Source: Sarcocystis neurona (taxonomy: Eukaryota > Apicomplexa > Conoidasida > Eucoccidiorida > Sarcocystidae). Taken from it: 64,000 nucleotides of DNA. The position numbers were made by a program, and so were the translations under genes. The number at the start of each line of letters is the position of its first letter. Position 1 is the stretch's first letter. The stretch covers positions 752,699 to 816,698 of the forward strand of contig KL647288.1 of assembly GCA_000727475.1 (NCBI GenBank), given 5' to 3'. The notes under the pieces are model-generated. The model was not told where the DNA came from, made no database searches, and worked only from the letters and a program-made list of their open reading frames with translations. Positions 34,694 through 48,000 of the stretch are shown here, piece after piece.

Positions 34694-36532
34694 ATGGCGT
34701 CCCCAGAAGCAGACGCTTCCTCCGCGAGCCCGGCGGGACCAGGGGGCGCCACAGACACTGAAGTAGAACAGACGCCCGGTATAGCAGCTGAACGGCGTAC
34801 AGGCGTACTGACGGAGGGTGGTCAACAGGTACAAATCACGATACAACCAATCCCAGCCTTGACGGGCGGGCCGGGGAGTGTTCAAATTGAGGAGCGCACG
34901 TTCCACAGCGAAGTGCCATACCCCCACGTTCCTGTTTCGGCCACGCTTCCGTCTCCACAAGAAGGGCCTAAATATGGCGGCTCTCCCGCTTGGTCAGCAG
35001 AAACTGAAGCTGAAGCTGGGCGTGCTGTGGGAGTCCCGGCTGTGTACGACGCTGATGAGGTCGCTGGAGGTGCAGGCCCAGTCGCGCGCCCTCCTCCGCA
35101 GGTAATGACGGCCCTGGGGCCGATGCCGCTACCAGCGGAAATTCGCAAGAAGATCCCTGAAAAATTTGTCGCGAAGCCCATCGTAGAAGAACGTGAGATT
35201 TTCGTAGCGAAGAAGGAAGTACAGGAACGCACAGTTGAGGTTCCACACGTCCACTACGAGCACAAGTTTGCGGAAGTAGCTACTAAACTAAAAATAAAGA
35301 AACTAGTACCCCGTGTGACGGAAGTAATCAAAGAAGTACCCCGGGAGGTGTACAAACCGGTGATCGAGGAGAAGGTTATTGAAGTGCCGCAGGGGGTTAA
35401 ATACGTGGAGGTTCCTGTAGAGGTGCCTTGCATGTACCCACCGAAGATCGTTGCCAAGCCGAAGATTCAAGTGGTCGAACGGGTAGTGGAAACCATAAAG
35501 CCCGTTGTGAAGGAGAAAATTGTTGAAGTCCCTCAGACTGTAGTCAAACAGATTCCCAAAATCAAAACCGTCGAGGTCCCATACTACGTCCCGCGCTACG
35601 TAGAGAAGGTTATTGAGATTCCCTACCAGCCTCCAGACACAGCTACGCTGCCTCCCATGGTAATGGGTGGACTACCTTCTCGCATTACTGCCACAATGCC
35701 TACACCGTTTCAAGTCGGTCCAGTTCCTGCGGGTCAGCTGAGCGAATTCAATTTGCCATACGAAGCAAAAGTGGACATCAAAGTTTCTCACGGGCCACCT
35801 ACAGGTCTCTCTGCGACTTTTCCCGCTCCAGGCCTGCTTCCCCCGCAGAGTGTGGGCGGTACAGATTCTGGAGCTGCAACCACACGAATGAGCCCAGGAT
35901 CTCCGGGCCCAGCGATCGAGCTTCCTGAGGGTTTTCAGTGGGGTCCACCACCAAATGCGCCCCCATTGCCGACACCGCTATGCCAGCCTGTAGCTGGTTC
36001 CATTTTTTCCGGAACACCGGGAGGGGGAGCGAGAGCACGTGAAGGATCTGTCTCTTCTCTCACCGGGCTCCCACCAAGCGCTGTTCCTGGCTTTCCCGCT
36101 TCTGGTCCTGCAGGTGGAGGTCCTAATGTAATGAACATGCCACCTATGATGATTACTTGCCCGCCGGAAGTGGGGAATGTTCAGTTTTCAGGGTATTTGT
36201 CGGATCCAGACATACTTACCCGATCAGGCGTAATGGCATACCAGAGTTTTAAGCGAAAAGGAACCTTTCAGATGCTGTTTCCGCCTTTAGCTCCTCAGCC
36301 TGGAGTGCCCATGAACCCTCCAGGCACTCCAGACGTGCGCACGCTGGATCAAGTTGCCAGTCAGGCAGCCGGACAAGGGAGGCATGATGTGCTTGAAGCA
36401 ATACAGAAAGCTGAAGAAGAACATGAACGGGCGTCCAAAGCAGGACTCGCAAGCGTACTCAGTGCCTGCGCCCCGTGCGAATCCTGCGCTCCAGAAGTAA
36501 CCCCTCAACGGGAAATAGTTTACGAACAGTAG
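34694..36532 (+). CDS. Alveolin (inner membrane complex intermediate-filament protein)
   Basis: Alveolins form the filament network under the inner membrane complex that shapes apicomplexan zoites and holds daughter scaffolds during division. This single-exon gene encodes 612 residues from an ATG in good context (gacaATGG); an in-frame ATG at 34637 would add 19. Residues about 156-313 form the alveolin core: Val/Pro/Lys/Glu-rich repeats such as EVPHVHYEHKFAEV, KEVPREVYKPVIEEKVIEVP and VEVPYYVPRYVEKVIEIP. The N-terminal 150 residues are Ala/Gly/Pro-rich, and residues 314-560 are Pro/Gly-rich and low complexity. The end has a cysteine cluster (CAPCESCAPEV, about residues 590-600), a plausible palmitoylation site as known for other alveolins. 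It carries no CAG-derived repeats, unlike the genes on either side. Which numbered IMC orthologue it is cannot be told. Confidence 0.9.
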   Translation: MASPEADASSASPAGPGGATDTEVEQTPGIAAERRTGVLTEGGQQVQITIQPIPALTGGPGSVQIEERTFHSEVPYPHVPVSATLPSPQEGPKYGGSPAWSAETEAEAGRAVGVPAVYDADEVAGGAGPVARPPPQVMTALGPMPLPAEIRKKIPEKFVAKPIVEEREIFVAKKEVQERTVEVPHVHYEHKFAEVATKLKIKKLVPRVTEVIKEVPREVYKPVIEEKVIEVPQGVKYVEVPVEVPCMYPPKIVAKPKIQVVERVVETIKPVVKEKIVEVPQTVVKQIPKIKTVEVPYYVPRYVEKVIEIPYQPPDTATLPPMVMGGLPSRITATMPTPFQVGPVPAGQLSEFNLPYEAKVDIKVSHGPPTGLSATFPAPGLLPPQSVGGTDSGAATTRMSPGSPGPAIELPEGFQWGPPPNAPPLPTPLCQPVAGSIFSGTPGGGARAREGSVSSLTGLPPSAVPGFPASGPAGGGPNVMNMPPMMITCPPEVGNVQFSGYLSDPDILTRSGVMAYQSFKRKGTFQMLFPPLAPQPGVPMNPPGTPDVRTLDQVASQAAGQGRHDVLEAIQKAEEEHERASKAGLASVLSACAPCESCAPEVTPQREIVYEQ

Positions 36533-39500
36533 CTTGGAGAGCGGATCAGCGCCGCGGGCGGTTTCGGCGTTTAATAGGACAAACGCTACCCTATTGAGGC
36601 GCTCATTCGTGAGAAAGGAATGCTTATTTTGCAGAAGCAGTGTCTCTCTTTCCCTCACGGGGAGTGGGAAGAAATAATCATTGAAAAACACACTATAGCA
36701 CTTTGAGGAACAGACACGACGCGACGGCCGGAAGTGACAGCGGTTGCACAAAACAGGCGCGTCGTGAAGAAAAACCACAGCAACAAGGACGTGAGGTTGG
36801 TTGAGAGAAGTGCAGGAGGTAGTTTCTACCCGTTTGCACGTGAGAACTAGCGTCGTAACCCTTGAGAATGAGTAAGCAAATGACAATCACTCGCTTCACA
36901 CGTGGGGCTTCTTCACAAATGAATTACGCTTTTGCTTGATTTGCGTGTGAATGAGTTCGTATGCTTTTGCGTGCGATTTCACAAGCCGACCTCAAAAGAT
37001 AAACGCCAGCTTCTACTGGGGAGGGACTGGTTTTTCTATGCGTCTCCACTATGTAGCTGACTGACGTGGTGGTTTTCTCAGACGAGTACGAGTTGAGGAT
37101 GTAATAAATACGCGTACTCGGAGATGTGCGTCCTGCTTCACCGATAAGCGCGGCACTTCTGCGCATACGAGCGCTACTGCTGACACAGCTTTGGTTGCGC
37201 ATAAATAACAAATAAGGGAATTCCCAGCAAGGCACATCTATCCAATGTAGGCAAGACGGTTGCGAAAGACAAAGACACCATGTGTAAGCGAAATTATCGA
37301 CCTGTGTGTGTATGTGCATATACACCTATACACATACATGTGTGGGCAAAGCCTTCAGCATTTCAATCCCTGCGTCGAACCGGGGGATTGCAGCCAAATA
37401 GTAGTGCATTTCATTTGCGTAGCCTCAGGGCACGATGAGCACACTTGATGCGCTGGGTTGAGAGAACCGCTGCCGTGCGCACGTGGAGCAGCAACTGCTA
37501 GCTTGCGAATACAGCAAGATTTGTGCGGTCGCATATATGAAGTGAACGTTGTTTACTCGGTCAATGGTGGCTCGGCCCAGAATCAGTAAACCACTGGGGT
37601 TAATTTGGACCGGATGAAGGTTTCTTGTCAACAACCAGACTTCAGTCAGGGTTACTATTACTTGTCCTATGTACCCGTACAAAGTACGTCACGCGTATAG
37701 CTGCGAACAGCTTTGTCTTTGGGCCTGGTGCAACTCGCTCCGCGGCTTTAGACGTAGAAGACAGAGGCAGAACCGGATACAACGCCTCATAATGTTAGAT
37801 CCGGGGTGGTAGCAGCGAAGAATTGTTAAACGGGCAGGCGACACACGTAAACAATACCAACAGGAGAAAGTCACGGTGTTAGGGGAGCACCAGAATCAGC
37901 GTTACCTCCAGCAGCAACGAAGCCCCTACTACCGTGATTTGTGCGTCGGTTTTAGAAATGGCCTTGCCTGGCAGTCAACGTAATAGACCAGGGCTTCAAA
38001 CGACAGAATGGAAGGAGTCGCACATACTTCTACCACGTGCCTACCTGGCGTGTGAGCGCGCTTCTCGACAACAATGTATCTGTACGCATGATGTGGGCGT
38101 GAAACAGTTTACGCCGAGACACGCCCGTGAACTCAGGCAGCAAACTCGCGCGTTTTTGCGCTGAAGGCTTGTGCACACTCGAAGAACCGCCCACGTACTG
38201 TGGGAGAACTTTATAACACAGCTACGCCAGGATATGCTGCTGCAATCACTAAAGACACCGGTAGATTAGACCGCTTGAGCTCACATGCTCTTCAATTCCG
38301 TTCTGTAATGCTGAGTGGAGCACGAGAATTGTAGATGCGCTAACGCAGCCCCCGTGCGCCACACAAGCCTTCCAGGATTAATAGTTGTGCCACCAATACG
38401 CATCTTCTCGCTACGGTGGCGTCGCCGCAATTCATGCAGCAGGTAAACTAATTTATACAGTGTGGACTACTTAAAGTGTATGCGCATAGCTCTACCAATT
38501 CAGAATTACATATCATTCTCCCTTTCTGTTCGTCTTACCCCTCCTCTTCTGCTTATACACACAAGTGAAACTTGCAAGCAGGTTTACATCATACGGAGTT
38601 TGAAACCGAGTTCACTCAAATACCGATGTAAGGTTCACGTGCGTGATTGTAACTCCGTGCAGGGCGCACTCCACAACATTGTGCTCTTTCGGTTGTTGAG
38701 AAGTGCGAAGCCTCGCCTTCAGCCGTACTGCTTTCGTATCTTACACGTACTGAATGCCTATTTTTCTGGGGATTCGAGAGCTTTCGCTTCAATGGTACGC
38801 TGTACGTGTTACCTTGCGCTGGTTTTTCTTTTTTCGGTATACCAGTGTGGAATAGAATCTCTCTTGACGAGAACCTTGTTGCCCCTTTCTGGGAGAAAAA
38901 CTAGCATCACATGCTTTCCTTGAAGGAATTGTAAACCATCCGTTGTTGCATTAATGCTGTGGATTCTCTGGGACTACGTCGCCGCGCATGACTCTTTTTC
39001 TGTCCCGCGGCAGCGGTTGCCATCACCCGGTGTGTGGGCAGAGTTCAGTCCTACGTGCTGCAGAGAGGCACACGTTGCATTTTTCTTCATTCGGACAACT
39101 GTGCCGCTCCGATTCCAAAAACGCTACTGTATTCTTTCACTCATGCACATCGGATCTGTGGTAGAATCAGCCTGCCGCCGCTCACACATACGAAACCTAG
39201 GTGCACAGTTTATGTAGCATTTCTATACGGCGGGATTGATGCCCCTTTTATATAACAGTACCAGCTAGCGTAGCACGAGTATACAGTGAAATCCATGTAG
39301 TTGCACAGCTGGGTGTGCAGCTTTACACATGTGCGCGGCTACCGGTGAAACGTTGATCCTTCATGTCCTCAGACGTATTGTATCGCCTGCTGTGTGTATG
39401 CCGCCTGTAGCTGGGAGCCCGTCTTCCAGTTCTGAAGTGTGCCTTCCACTTTGACGTCTCTTAAGCTTCCCTTTTCCTTCTCCTACCTCGTCGTAATAGT

Positions 39501-41021
39501 GCCGTGCTTCGTTAGCAGACAAGAATGTTTCTACAGCAGACGGCAGACTCCCGCGTGGACACCAGGTTACTCAGGTGTCGTAGAATAGGGACAGATCTTA
39601 TATTAAGCGGGAAATCGTTCGATTACTCGTTACCAAAGCGTCGTTCACTAATATTTCCTGGTCAGCAACAGGCGGCAGGTAGGATTTTTTCTTGCCCGTA
39701 CGTCCTTTCCTTTCCTCGATCGTGTGCTCGCACTGCCATCACTTGCGGCAGGAAGTAGTCGGCACATAGGGGCGATGCAGTGCTTTTGTGGAGCAAGCAA
39801 CTCTGCCCACAGTTTTGGACGAGGCGGCGAGAGCAGATGACGGCTGGGAAAATAATGACACGGTTGTCTTCGTTAGACGGAACTGCAAGAAGTAAGAGTC
39901 AAAGCTGTCCGTGGGCGGTAGCGGGTACACGCCAGCGCCGACGCGTGTTCGCTAGACGAAAACCAGCTCCTGTCTTTATTCTCCCAATTCAGCAAAGACA
40001 GCAGTATCGAGCAGAAGTACACTAAGAGCGTTGTGCAAGCCCCTAACTTTCGATTCTGCACGCCGCATGCGCTCTTTCCACGGCTAATGCACATCTTCAC
40101 TGTCTGTGTGTGCCCAAATATATGTGCGTACGTTTACGTTGGGGGGGTGGTCAAATGACTGTCTTCACCCCCACCCGTCGCATCGACTCTCACAATCGAA
40201 AACAATCCCAGCATGGGCACACGGGACAGAAGTATAGGCACTTTAGCGAGTGAATGACTAACAGCTGCTTCCCTTGCTCTGTCTTCCTTTTCCGCCTCCT
40301 CCTCTATCTCTAGTATGTCTTCAGAGGGGTGGGCGGCTTGCTTTGCTTAACAATGGAAAGGCCTGTTTTCGTCTGCGGGTATTAAGCCGCTTTCTCCCAA
40401 TTCTCATCCTGTGAGAGACTACCTTGTTGGGTATTTCCTGCCTGCAGCACAAATATACGGCTCCACGCGTGTGTACTAGAATGGACACCTCTGAATCGGC
40501 AAACATTCTGATACTCGCTCCCGCCTGCTAGCACACCTGGATGCACATAGTTGTCACATAAACTTTAACCTACTCGTTCTTCATCCTCTATCTCCCGCCC
40601 GCTAGTAGACTCTTTGTGCGGTTGAAGATGCGAATGTCTGTTTTGTCGTAGCCCGCTGCCCAGGCTTTTCCAGGCTGTGCTACACATCCACTTCGTCAAA
40701 GCCGTGCACCTGCCGTAGCGCTCGTGATTCTCGCCAGCCGTGAAAGATACTATGAACAACAGTGTGTCCATGTCTATACGAGAAAAAAGAAAAGGGAAGA
40801 GCGAATCCTCTCTATTCGTGAAGGATAGGCACCAATAGCTTTGGAAAGGGGGAAAAGAAACACTTAATCGTTAGCCAGCAGAAGCAGCAATCCAGCGGAA
40901 GAAAAGGGGGGAAGTGCCACTTCAGGGGGACAAGCGAAAATAAAATGCAGAACAAGAAGACACACTGAAAAAAGAGATAAAAAAGGAACCCTTCCACTCT
41001 GCTTGAAAGGTACTTCTTCAA
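36533..41021. other. Intergenic region between alveolin and DDX11/CHL1
   Basis: 4.5 kb without a supported gene. Open frames at 38462-38923 (+) and 36287-36886 (-) show no family features; the latter is mostly antisense to the alveolin end. The repeat-poor block ends near 41000, just where the helicase gene starts. Confidence 0.45.
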
Positions 41022-41983
41022 ATGCTGCAAATTGATGATGGCGGCCCCCCTTCCGTCGGCCCGGAGCGTAATTTCCCTCCGGATATCAAACCCTACAGCG
41101 TACGTTTTCCTCTTCTCTCACTTCATATATGCACATAGGCAAAGAACAGAATTATGTGTAATTTCTAAAGAGAAAATCCCCGTTCCAGAAAACGCGCATT
41201 AATCTCAATATAGAGTAATAGGCTGCGTACACGTGAAGACCGGGACACGCATCACTGTCGGTCGACGTGTAAACGAGTATCCTTCAAGAAATGTGTATGT
41301 GCAAGTTAAAAATCGGATGCGGTAATGTTGATAAACGTATATATCCGCATGACTTCTGGCCATAAGAGTATATCCGTGTGCCTCCAAGCATATACTCATG
41401 TACTGTGCCGTACACATATAATACGCCACGCATATCCACATATATACGCATATTTATCCTTAGCATACCATGACACCTTTATATACATATATATATATAT
41501 GTCTACTATGTATTCTCCTGCACATGCCATCTTTTAGAAAGCGGTACGTATAGTATTATTTATCTGTACTCTCGAATGCGTGCGCACACTCTCATTCCAT
41601 ATGTATGCAAATACGTATAATCAAGCAAAGACGTGTATACATCGGCATCTCCTGTTACGCGTAGACGTACAAATACACGCGTTTAAGCATTAATACGTGT
41701 GTAAATAATTTGACTGGTGATTTGTTTTTTCCAGAGCTACTTCTTCCTCTGCCCATGTACATTTAGCTGCCCGCTGCTGCTGGTGGCGCGCTTTTCGTTC
41801 CAACCACCTCCGAACGGCGCCCGTCTTTTTTTTGCCCTGCCTTTCGACTCTATACCTCACAAAGCTCACTTGAAAGAGATAAATCTTTGTATCCACATGT
41901 GACGGCCAGAAACAGCAAATTATATACATCCATATAAATCCATACAAGCATATCGATGTATCTGTCTGTCTCTATCTTTTGAT

Positions 41984-42014
<31 letters not shown>

Positions 42015-45000
42015 CGTTCTCAATGAAGGCGACGTTATGTGTCTATTTGAATACGTAAGTGCTCATAAGCATTTCCAGAAAGACATTCCTCTCCAACAAC
42101 AAAAGGAGGTGGGTATGCGTATGCGCACGTGCGTGAGATTGCATACATTATCCTGAGTCTGATTTTTCCATACGTGTGTATATATATTTGTATGCAGGTG
42201 TGCGTGTGGAGGGGCTTAGTCACGCAGGAAAAATCGTAGATATTCTCTTTTAACTGATATGCCTGCTCGAAGAAATTTATGAAGTGTATCGTTTGACAGT
42301 CCTACAGTCTTAATTTCCTCTTCTTCTTTTGCTTTTTCGTGTTCTTCCTCTTTTTCGTGTCGCACCATGCGTGTACTTGAGACGCTGTTCTTCATCTCTG
42401 AACTGAGAAATAACCAAAAAAATGTGGAGAAGGGGCAAAGTCGCTTGACGGACGTCAATATCTGTAAACCCCTACGATGTGTATGTATGTATGTATGTGT
42501 GTATGCATGTATGCGTGTATGTGTGTATGTGTGTATATATGTATGTATGTATGAATGTATGTATGTATATATGTATGCATGTATGTATGTGTGTATGTAT
42601 GTATGTGTGTATGTATGTATAGGCGTGCAACTATGTGTGCATATATATATATATATATACGTATCCTTTAACAAGCATGTATACATATATATATATATGC
42701 ATCTCTGTTAACAAGTATGTATATACATACATATCTGTTATCAAAGATATTTATATATATATATATATACATGTGTATATCCTTTGATACGTATGTGTGT
42801 ATATACGTGTATGGAAGATGCAAATGTCTATTTATGTCGATATGGGTGGTACGCTCGTGTACTTTTGTTGCTTGTAAATATTTTCCATGTGGCCGGTGGA
42901 AAGACGTACCTACATTTGCTTGCGGCTTTCTAGAACATACACGGGTTGTCTGTCTATTAGCGACGTACACCCACATATAATATTTATTTATATATATGTG
43001 TGGAGAGGAGTATTTTCAAGGATGCGGTGCTCTTCTTCTGTCCCTCCTGCTGCTGCTGCAGGCGTTGTTGTTGTCCGTTTCGTGCGTTTTTGTTTCGTTT
43101 CTTTACTTCCCTCGGTCCCTTTTCTCCTCGTTGTTTTCTCTCTGTTCCTGTGGATTCTGCTGCTGGTGCTCCCGCTGCTTGCACTATTATGCTCCGTCTT
43201 CCTCTCATCCTTTCCTTTTTTCTCTACCGCTGCTGCACTACCGCCTGCTGACGCTGCCTCGCATCCCCTCGCTTCTACTGCCGTTGCTTCTGCTGCTGTT
43301 GCACACGCCGTGCTGCTGCTGAACCTCGAACTGCTGCTAAGCTGCTCTTGCTATTCCGGCTGTCACTGCTGAGAGTAGTAATACTGCTGCTGCTGTCGCT
43401 GCTCCTCCCATTTTCCTGGTGCTCCCGGTGCTCCTGCTGCTGCTGCTCTTTCTGTCGCGGCTGTCACTTTTAGCGCTAGTGGTGCTGCTCCTGCTGTCGC
43501 TGCTCCTCCTCTTTTGCCGCTGCCGCTCGTGCTGGTGTTGCTGCCACTGGTGCTGCTGCTGCCCGGACGCGGGGCAGTGCTGTTGCTAGCGCTCTGTTGC
43601 TGCCGCTGCTGCTGCTGTGGGCCTGTTGCTGCTGCTGCTTCTACGCAGGTGCAGGTGGACTTCGTTCGAACTCTCTGCCGTTTTCTCGAAGATCCGAGGA
43701 AGAAACTGGCGGTGATGGAGATGCCGACGGGCACGGGCAAAACGCTTTCTGTTCTCTGCAGCCTGCTCTCCTGGTACTTCCCTTTCCGTCTTCACGAAGG
43801 GCCGCGCGCCGCTCAAATTTCTATTTCTCTGTGTATCTCTTCCTCTCTTCTCTCTCGCTTTCTCTCTACGTATACGAGGATATGCTGGACTGCCGTCTTC
43901 CAACACTCAAACACGTACATACATATATATACATATGTACACAACACTGCACACACACATATAAACATATATATACATATTTTTTATAGATACGTACGGA
44001 CGTGTGTATCTGTGTACACGTATGTATATACATGAGGAAAAGTGCTGCTCTTCCTCTTCCTCTTTTTTCTCTCTTTTCTCGCTGTCTCCCCATATGCATG
44101 CACCCATGTGTACAGATATATCTGTAGCGCTGTATATAGATATGCGCCCGTGCTCGAGGATATACTCGCTGTTTTGCGTCTTCTTCACTTCTTCCACCCT
44201 TTCTTTGAGTTTTTTCTTCTCCGGATCTCCTTCGCCGTCTCTTCTTTCTGCCTCGCTGTCTCTCTCTGAACTCCTCCCTCTGTGTCTGCGTCTCTCTGTG
44301 TGTTACATATCTTTTTACGTGGATGTCTCCGCCCTCTTCTGCCTTCGTTTCTTCTTCGGTGAGGACTTCTCCTGCTTGGAATTGTCTTCCCCTCTATTCG
44401 TCTTCTTCTTCGGGTCAACTGCGTCTCTTCCCCTCCTCTCCGTCCCTTTCTTCTACACGCTCGCCCAGAGACTGACATGGGTCTACATCTGGTTGTCCAT
44501 TTATACGTATTTATCTCTTTCTGACTCATTTCTTCCTCGCAACATATATACATATATATTTCTCTATTACTTCTTCTTTGGTACACACAATCTCTATATC
44601 TGTATTTCTAAACTATTTCTTCTTCGATATACACATATATATATGTGTACGAAGCTATTGAGCAAGTTTATCTTTTCCTCGACGGCTACGTATATCCATC
44701 AGTATGTAGTTGTGGATAAGTTTAGTTTTTCTTCTTTTTTCTCTGAGTCTCGTGTGTGTGCGTGTGTCTGTTTTTCTCACGACCTGCTTTTCTCTGACCT
44801 GCTGCAGCAGTCGCTTCTTGTTCCCTTCTGCTGTCGTGTGTGCAGTTTGTGAGCGCAGTGAGCTTCTCCTTTCTTCCCCTTCTCCGAGCACATCTCTTCT
44901 GCTGGTTTCCCCCTCCATTTTGCTGCCTTTCGTCGTTCTTTACGTGCGCAGGCTCAGCGAAAACGAGGTGACGCTGCTGGCCCGCCGAAGCCTCGCAGCT

Positions 45001-48000
45001 GCCGAAGGAGACCGGAGCGCTCTTCGAGCGTATAGACACCAGACGGGCCCCATAACGGCAGCCGCAGGAGAAGCCGCAGGAAGAAGAGGAGGAGGGGGGG
45101 GAGTAGACGAAGAAGAAAAGAAGAAGAACTGTTCAGCTGCATGGGAGGACCAGCGGAAGGCAGCGGCATCTGCTGCGGCGGCTGCTGCGGAGGCTGCAGA
45201 AGCAGCAGGGACTGTCTCTCTGCAACTTTCTGGCAGGAAAAAAAGTAAGAAGTTCTCAGCGCACGGTGCTAAGCAAAGAAGAGGTAGAAAAGGGAGATTC
45301 TTTATCGATGGTCGTTATTTCGAATCCCTGGTAAGCTGCAGGTTTCTTCTCCCTCCTCTTCTGGTTGAAAAAACTTGCAACGAGGTCACGCTGCAGAGAC
45401 GGTGCACACTGCAGCAGGCGTCTCGGCAACAGCAGCAACTGCAGCAGCAGCAGCAACTGCAGTAGCAGCAGCAACTGCAGTAGCAGCAGCAACTGCAGTA
45501 GCAGCAGCAACTCCAGTAGCAGCAGCAACTCCAGCAGCAGCAGTGGAAGACTGCGACGCCACCGGCGACAGCAGCTACGAGACGGTAAAAAAGAAATAGA
45601 TTGAGCAGGTTGAGGAGGAGAAGATGCGGAGGAAGCGGGGGGAAGTCGGGAAAGGAGAATTGAAGAAGAAAGGTAATGAATACGCACCAGCAGCAGCAGG
45701 TGCGCCAGCAGTAGGAGGAGGAGCCGCGGACGCAGGAGGAGCAGCAGTAGCAGGAGGCGGAACAGCAGCAGGAGCCGCAGCAGTAGCAGGAGCAGCAGCA
45801 GCAGGAGGAGCAGCAGTAGTAGGAGGTGCCCCGCGGTGCAGCGAACGCAGCAGCAAACCCAGTGACAGCGCCACGAGCAGCGGCAACAGCAGCAGCGGCA
45901 ACAGCAGCAGCAGGAGTAACAGCAGCAGCAGGAGTAATAGCAGCAGCAGGAGTAATAGCAGCAGGAGAGTGAGCTGTTGCAACAGGCGCGGGTCCAGCAC
46001 CACGAGCCAGGACGCCAGCAGCAGAAAAAGCAGCAGCAGCAGGAGAAAAGGCAGCAGCACTAGCAGGAAAAGCAGCAGCAGGAGGAGAACCAGCAGTCGT
46101 AGGAGCAGGAACAGCTGTAGGAGCAGCAGGAGGAGCAGCAGTAGTAGGAGAAGCAACAGCAGTAGGAGGAGCAGTAGTAGTAGGAGCAGCAGAAACACCA
46201 GCAGGAGCAGCAGCACGAGTAGTAGCAGCGGAGGTAGGCGCGGATGAATATTTGTGTTGCACGCTGACGCATGCAGCTTTTCTTTTGAAAAGAAGGTAGA
46301 GAGGAGACTTCACGAAGAACAAGACGTGCTTTAAGTTGGCAGAAGAAGAAGTAGAACACAAGAAGAGAAAAGAGGAAGAGGAAAAGCCGCATAGCGATGC
46401 TTGCTCAGTCTTTTTCTGCCCGTTGAAAATGTGCGAATCCAACACAGAGAGACGCCTGTGTCGTCGAGAAGCGACTCCTGCTGCCACCAACAGCAAGCCA
46501 GAGAAAACGGGCGTCTCTTCCGTACCGACTCTTCTTCACTATTGACCCGTCTCTGCTGACACCTGGCAACCGACTCTGCTGCAGGTGTCTTCTTTTCAAG
46601 AGAAATCTACGGTCGAGAAATGGACCTATCACCCGCTTCGACCGTCTCTGTCTCTCTACGTCTTACTCAGCAGCCGATAGCTACGGGTGGCGAGTCGCTA
46701 GTATACGCAGGCCTGCAGACCAAATTGATACGAAGGGGAAGGTTGACGTGTCCCCGTATATATATGTTTATCTTCCACAGAATAAATGAATAGGTGGGGT
46801 ATAGTCCGTGTCCTTGTTTCAGCAGCTAGCCCCGTTGTTCGGCTTCTATTTTTTACTGCCAGATGCCGTGGGTCGATGCGTGGGGCTGCTGCTGCAGCAG
46901 CGGATCAACACCGAGACGGTGGAGCAGCTGCCCCGTCTCGTTGAGAGAGACGGAGACGCCGAGACACGCACCCACGCCCCCCCCACCAGCAGCGGGGCCG
47001 ACCCCTGCGTCCCCAACTAAAAGAAGCCGCACACTTGTGTGTGTCTCTGTCTCTGCAGAACCGACGCGTTTTTCTCTCTCTCTACATATCTATCTATATA
47101 TGTGTACACATATATTTATACATACGCATAACTACTCTTCATACATATATGTGTGTAGCCAAGGTGCTTTCTATTGTATCTACAAAGAAACGCAGAAGAA
47201 ACCCCCAGCGGTTCCCAGCACTTGAAACTGTCAACAAGAAAAACGAGGGTAATACGTCGCCGTCGAACGAGAGTTTTGCGTCCTACAAAAGGGAGCCACA
47301 ATCTGACGCAGAAGCAGAATAAAAAAAGGAGCAGAAGACGCTTCTATGTGAATGTGCATATATAAGTGTGTGTTTGAATCTATACACATAGAAGTGTTTA
47401 TATATATATATGTATGTATATAGTTGCCTGTACATATATATATGTATATGTTTATACATATGTAGATGTGTACGTAGACAGACGAGAAGCTCTATGTATA
47501 TATACACTCACACAAGTGTTTGTATACCTATATATATACGTGTATATGTATATTCTATATATTTGCCTATGTAGACATCTATATAAGTGTTTATATATAT
47601 ATATATATGTATATGGATATAGATATATGTGTGGCTGTGTACGTAGCGAGAGAGGAGATAATCTATGTATCTCTACACACATATAAATATTCGTACACAC
47701 ATATATATATACAGATAGATAGATAGATACTTGCTTATATATATGTGTACGTAGAGAGAGAGGAGACTCTTGTATGAGTGCAATGAAGAGGAGGAAGAGG
47801 CGCAATATCGACGGCGAAAGCAGCAGCAGCAGCAGTCGCAGTGTCCCCGAGAAGAAGACACCGAAGGAAGAAAGAAGAGGGACACCAATGCGCGCCCCTT
47901 TGTATGTACATGAATCTACTGGCACACTCTCACCCAGAAACAGAAGCCTGTCTCTTTATTCACATATATGTATTTCTGTAGTTTTGTCTATCTGTACGGC

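Noticed and set aside
37360..37430. tRNA-like word (cgtcgaaccggggg) on the - strand
   Set aside because: The T-arm does not pair over five bases and no acceptor or anticodon arms could be drawn.
38462..38923. 153-codon open frame in the intergenic region
   Set aside because: No domain, no splice partners, unremarkable composition; long enough to occur by chance.
42216..42686. - strand frame with a Lys/Glu-rich C-terminus inside the first DDX11/CHL1 intron
   Set aside because: Half is TATG microsatellite and the Glu/Lys part comes from a CT-rich stretch; no independent support.
45315..46496. 393-codon open frame on the - strand
   Set aside because: It is the antisense reading of a CAG tract (Ala/Cys/Leu runs) with no domain; the sense strand is the intron of DDX11/CHL1.
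46808..47020. 70-codon open frame following a tttcag acceptor as a further helicase exon
   Set aside because: It does not match any part of DDX11, and exons 3 and 4 already join in phase without it.
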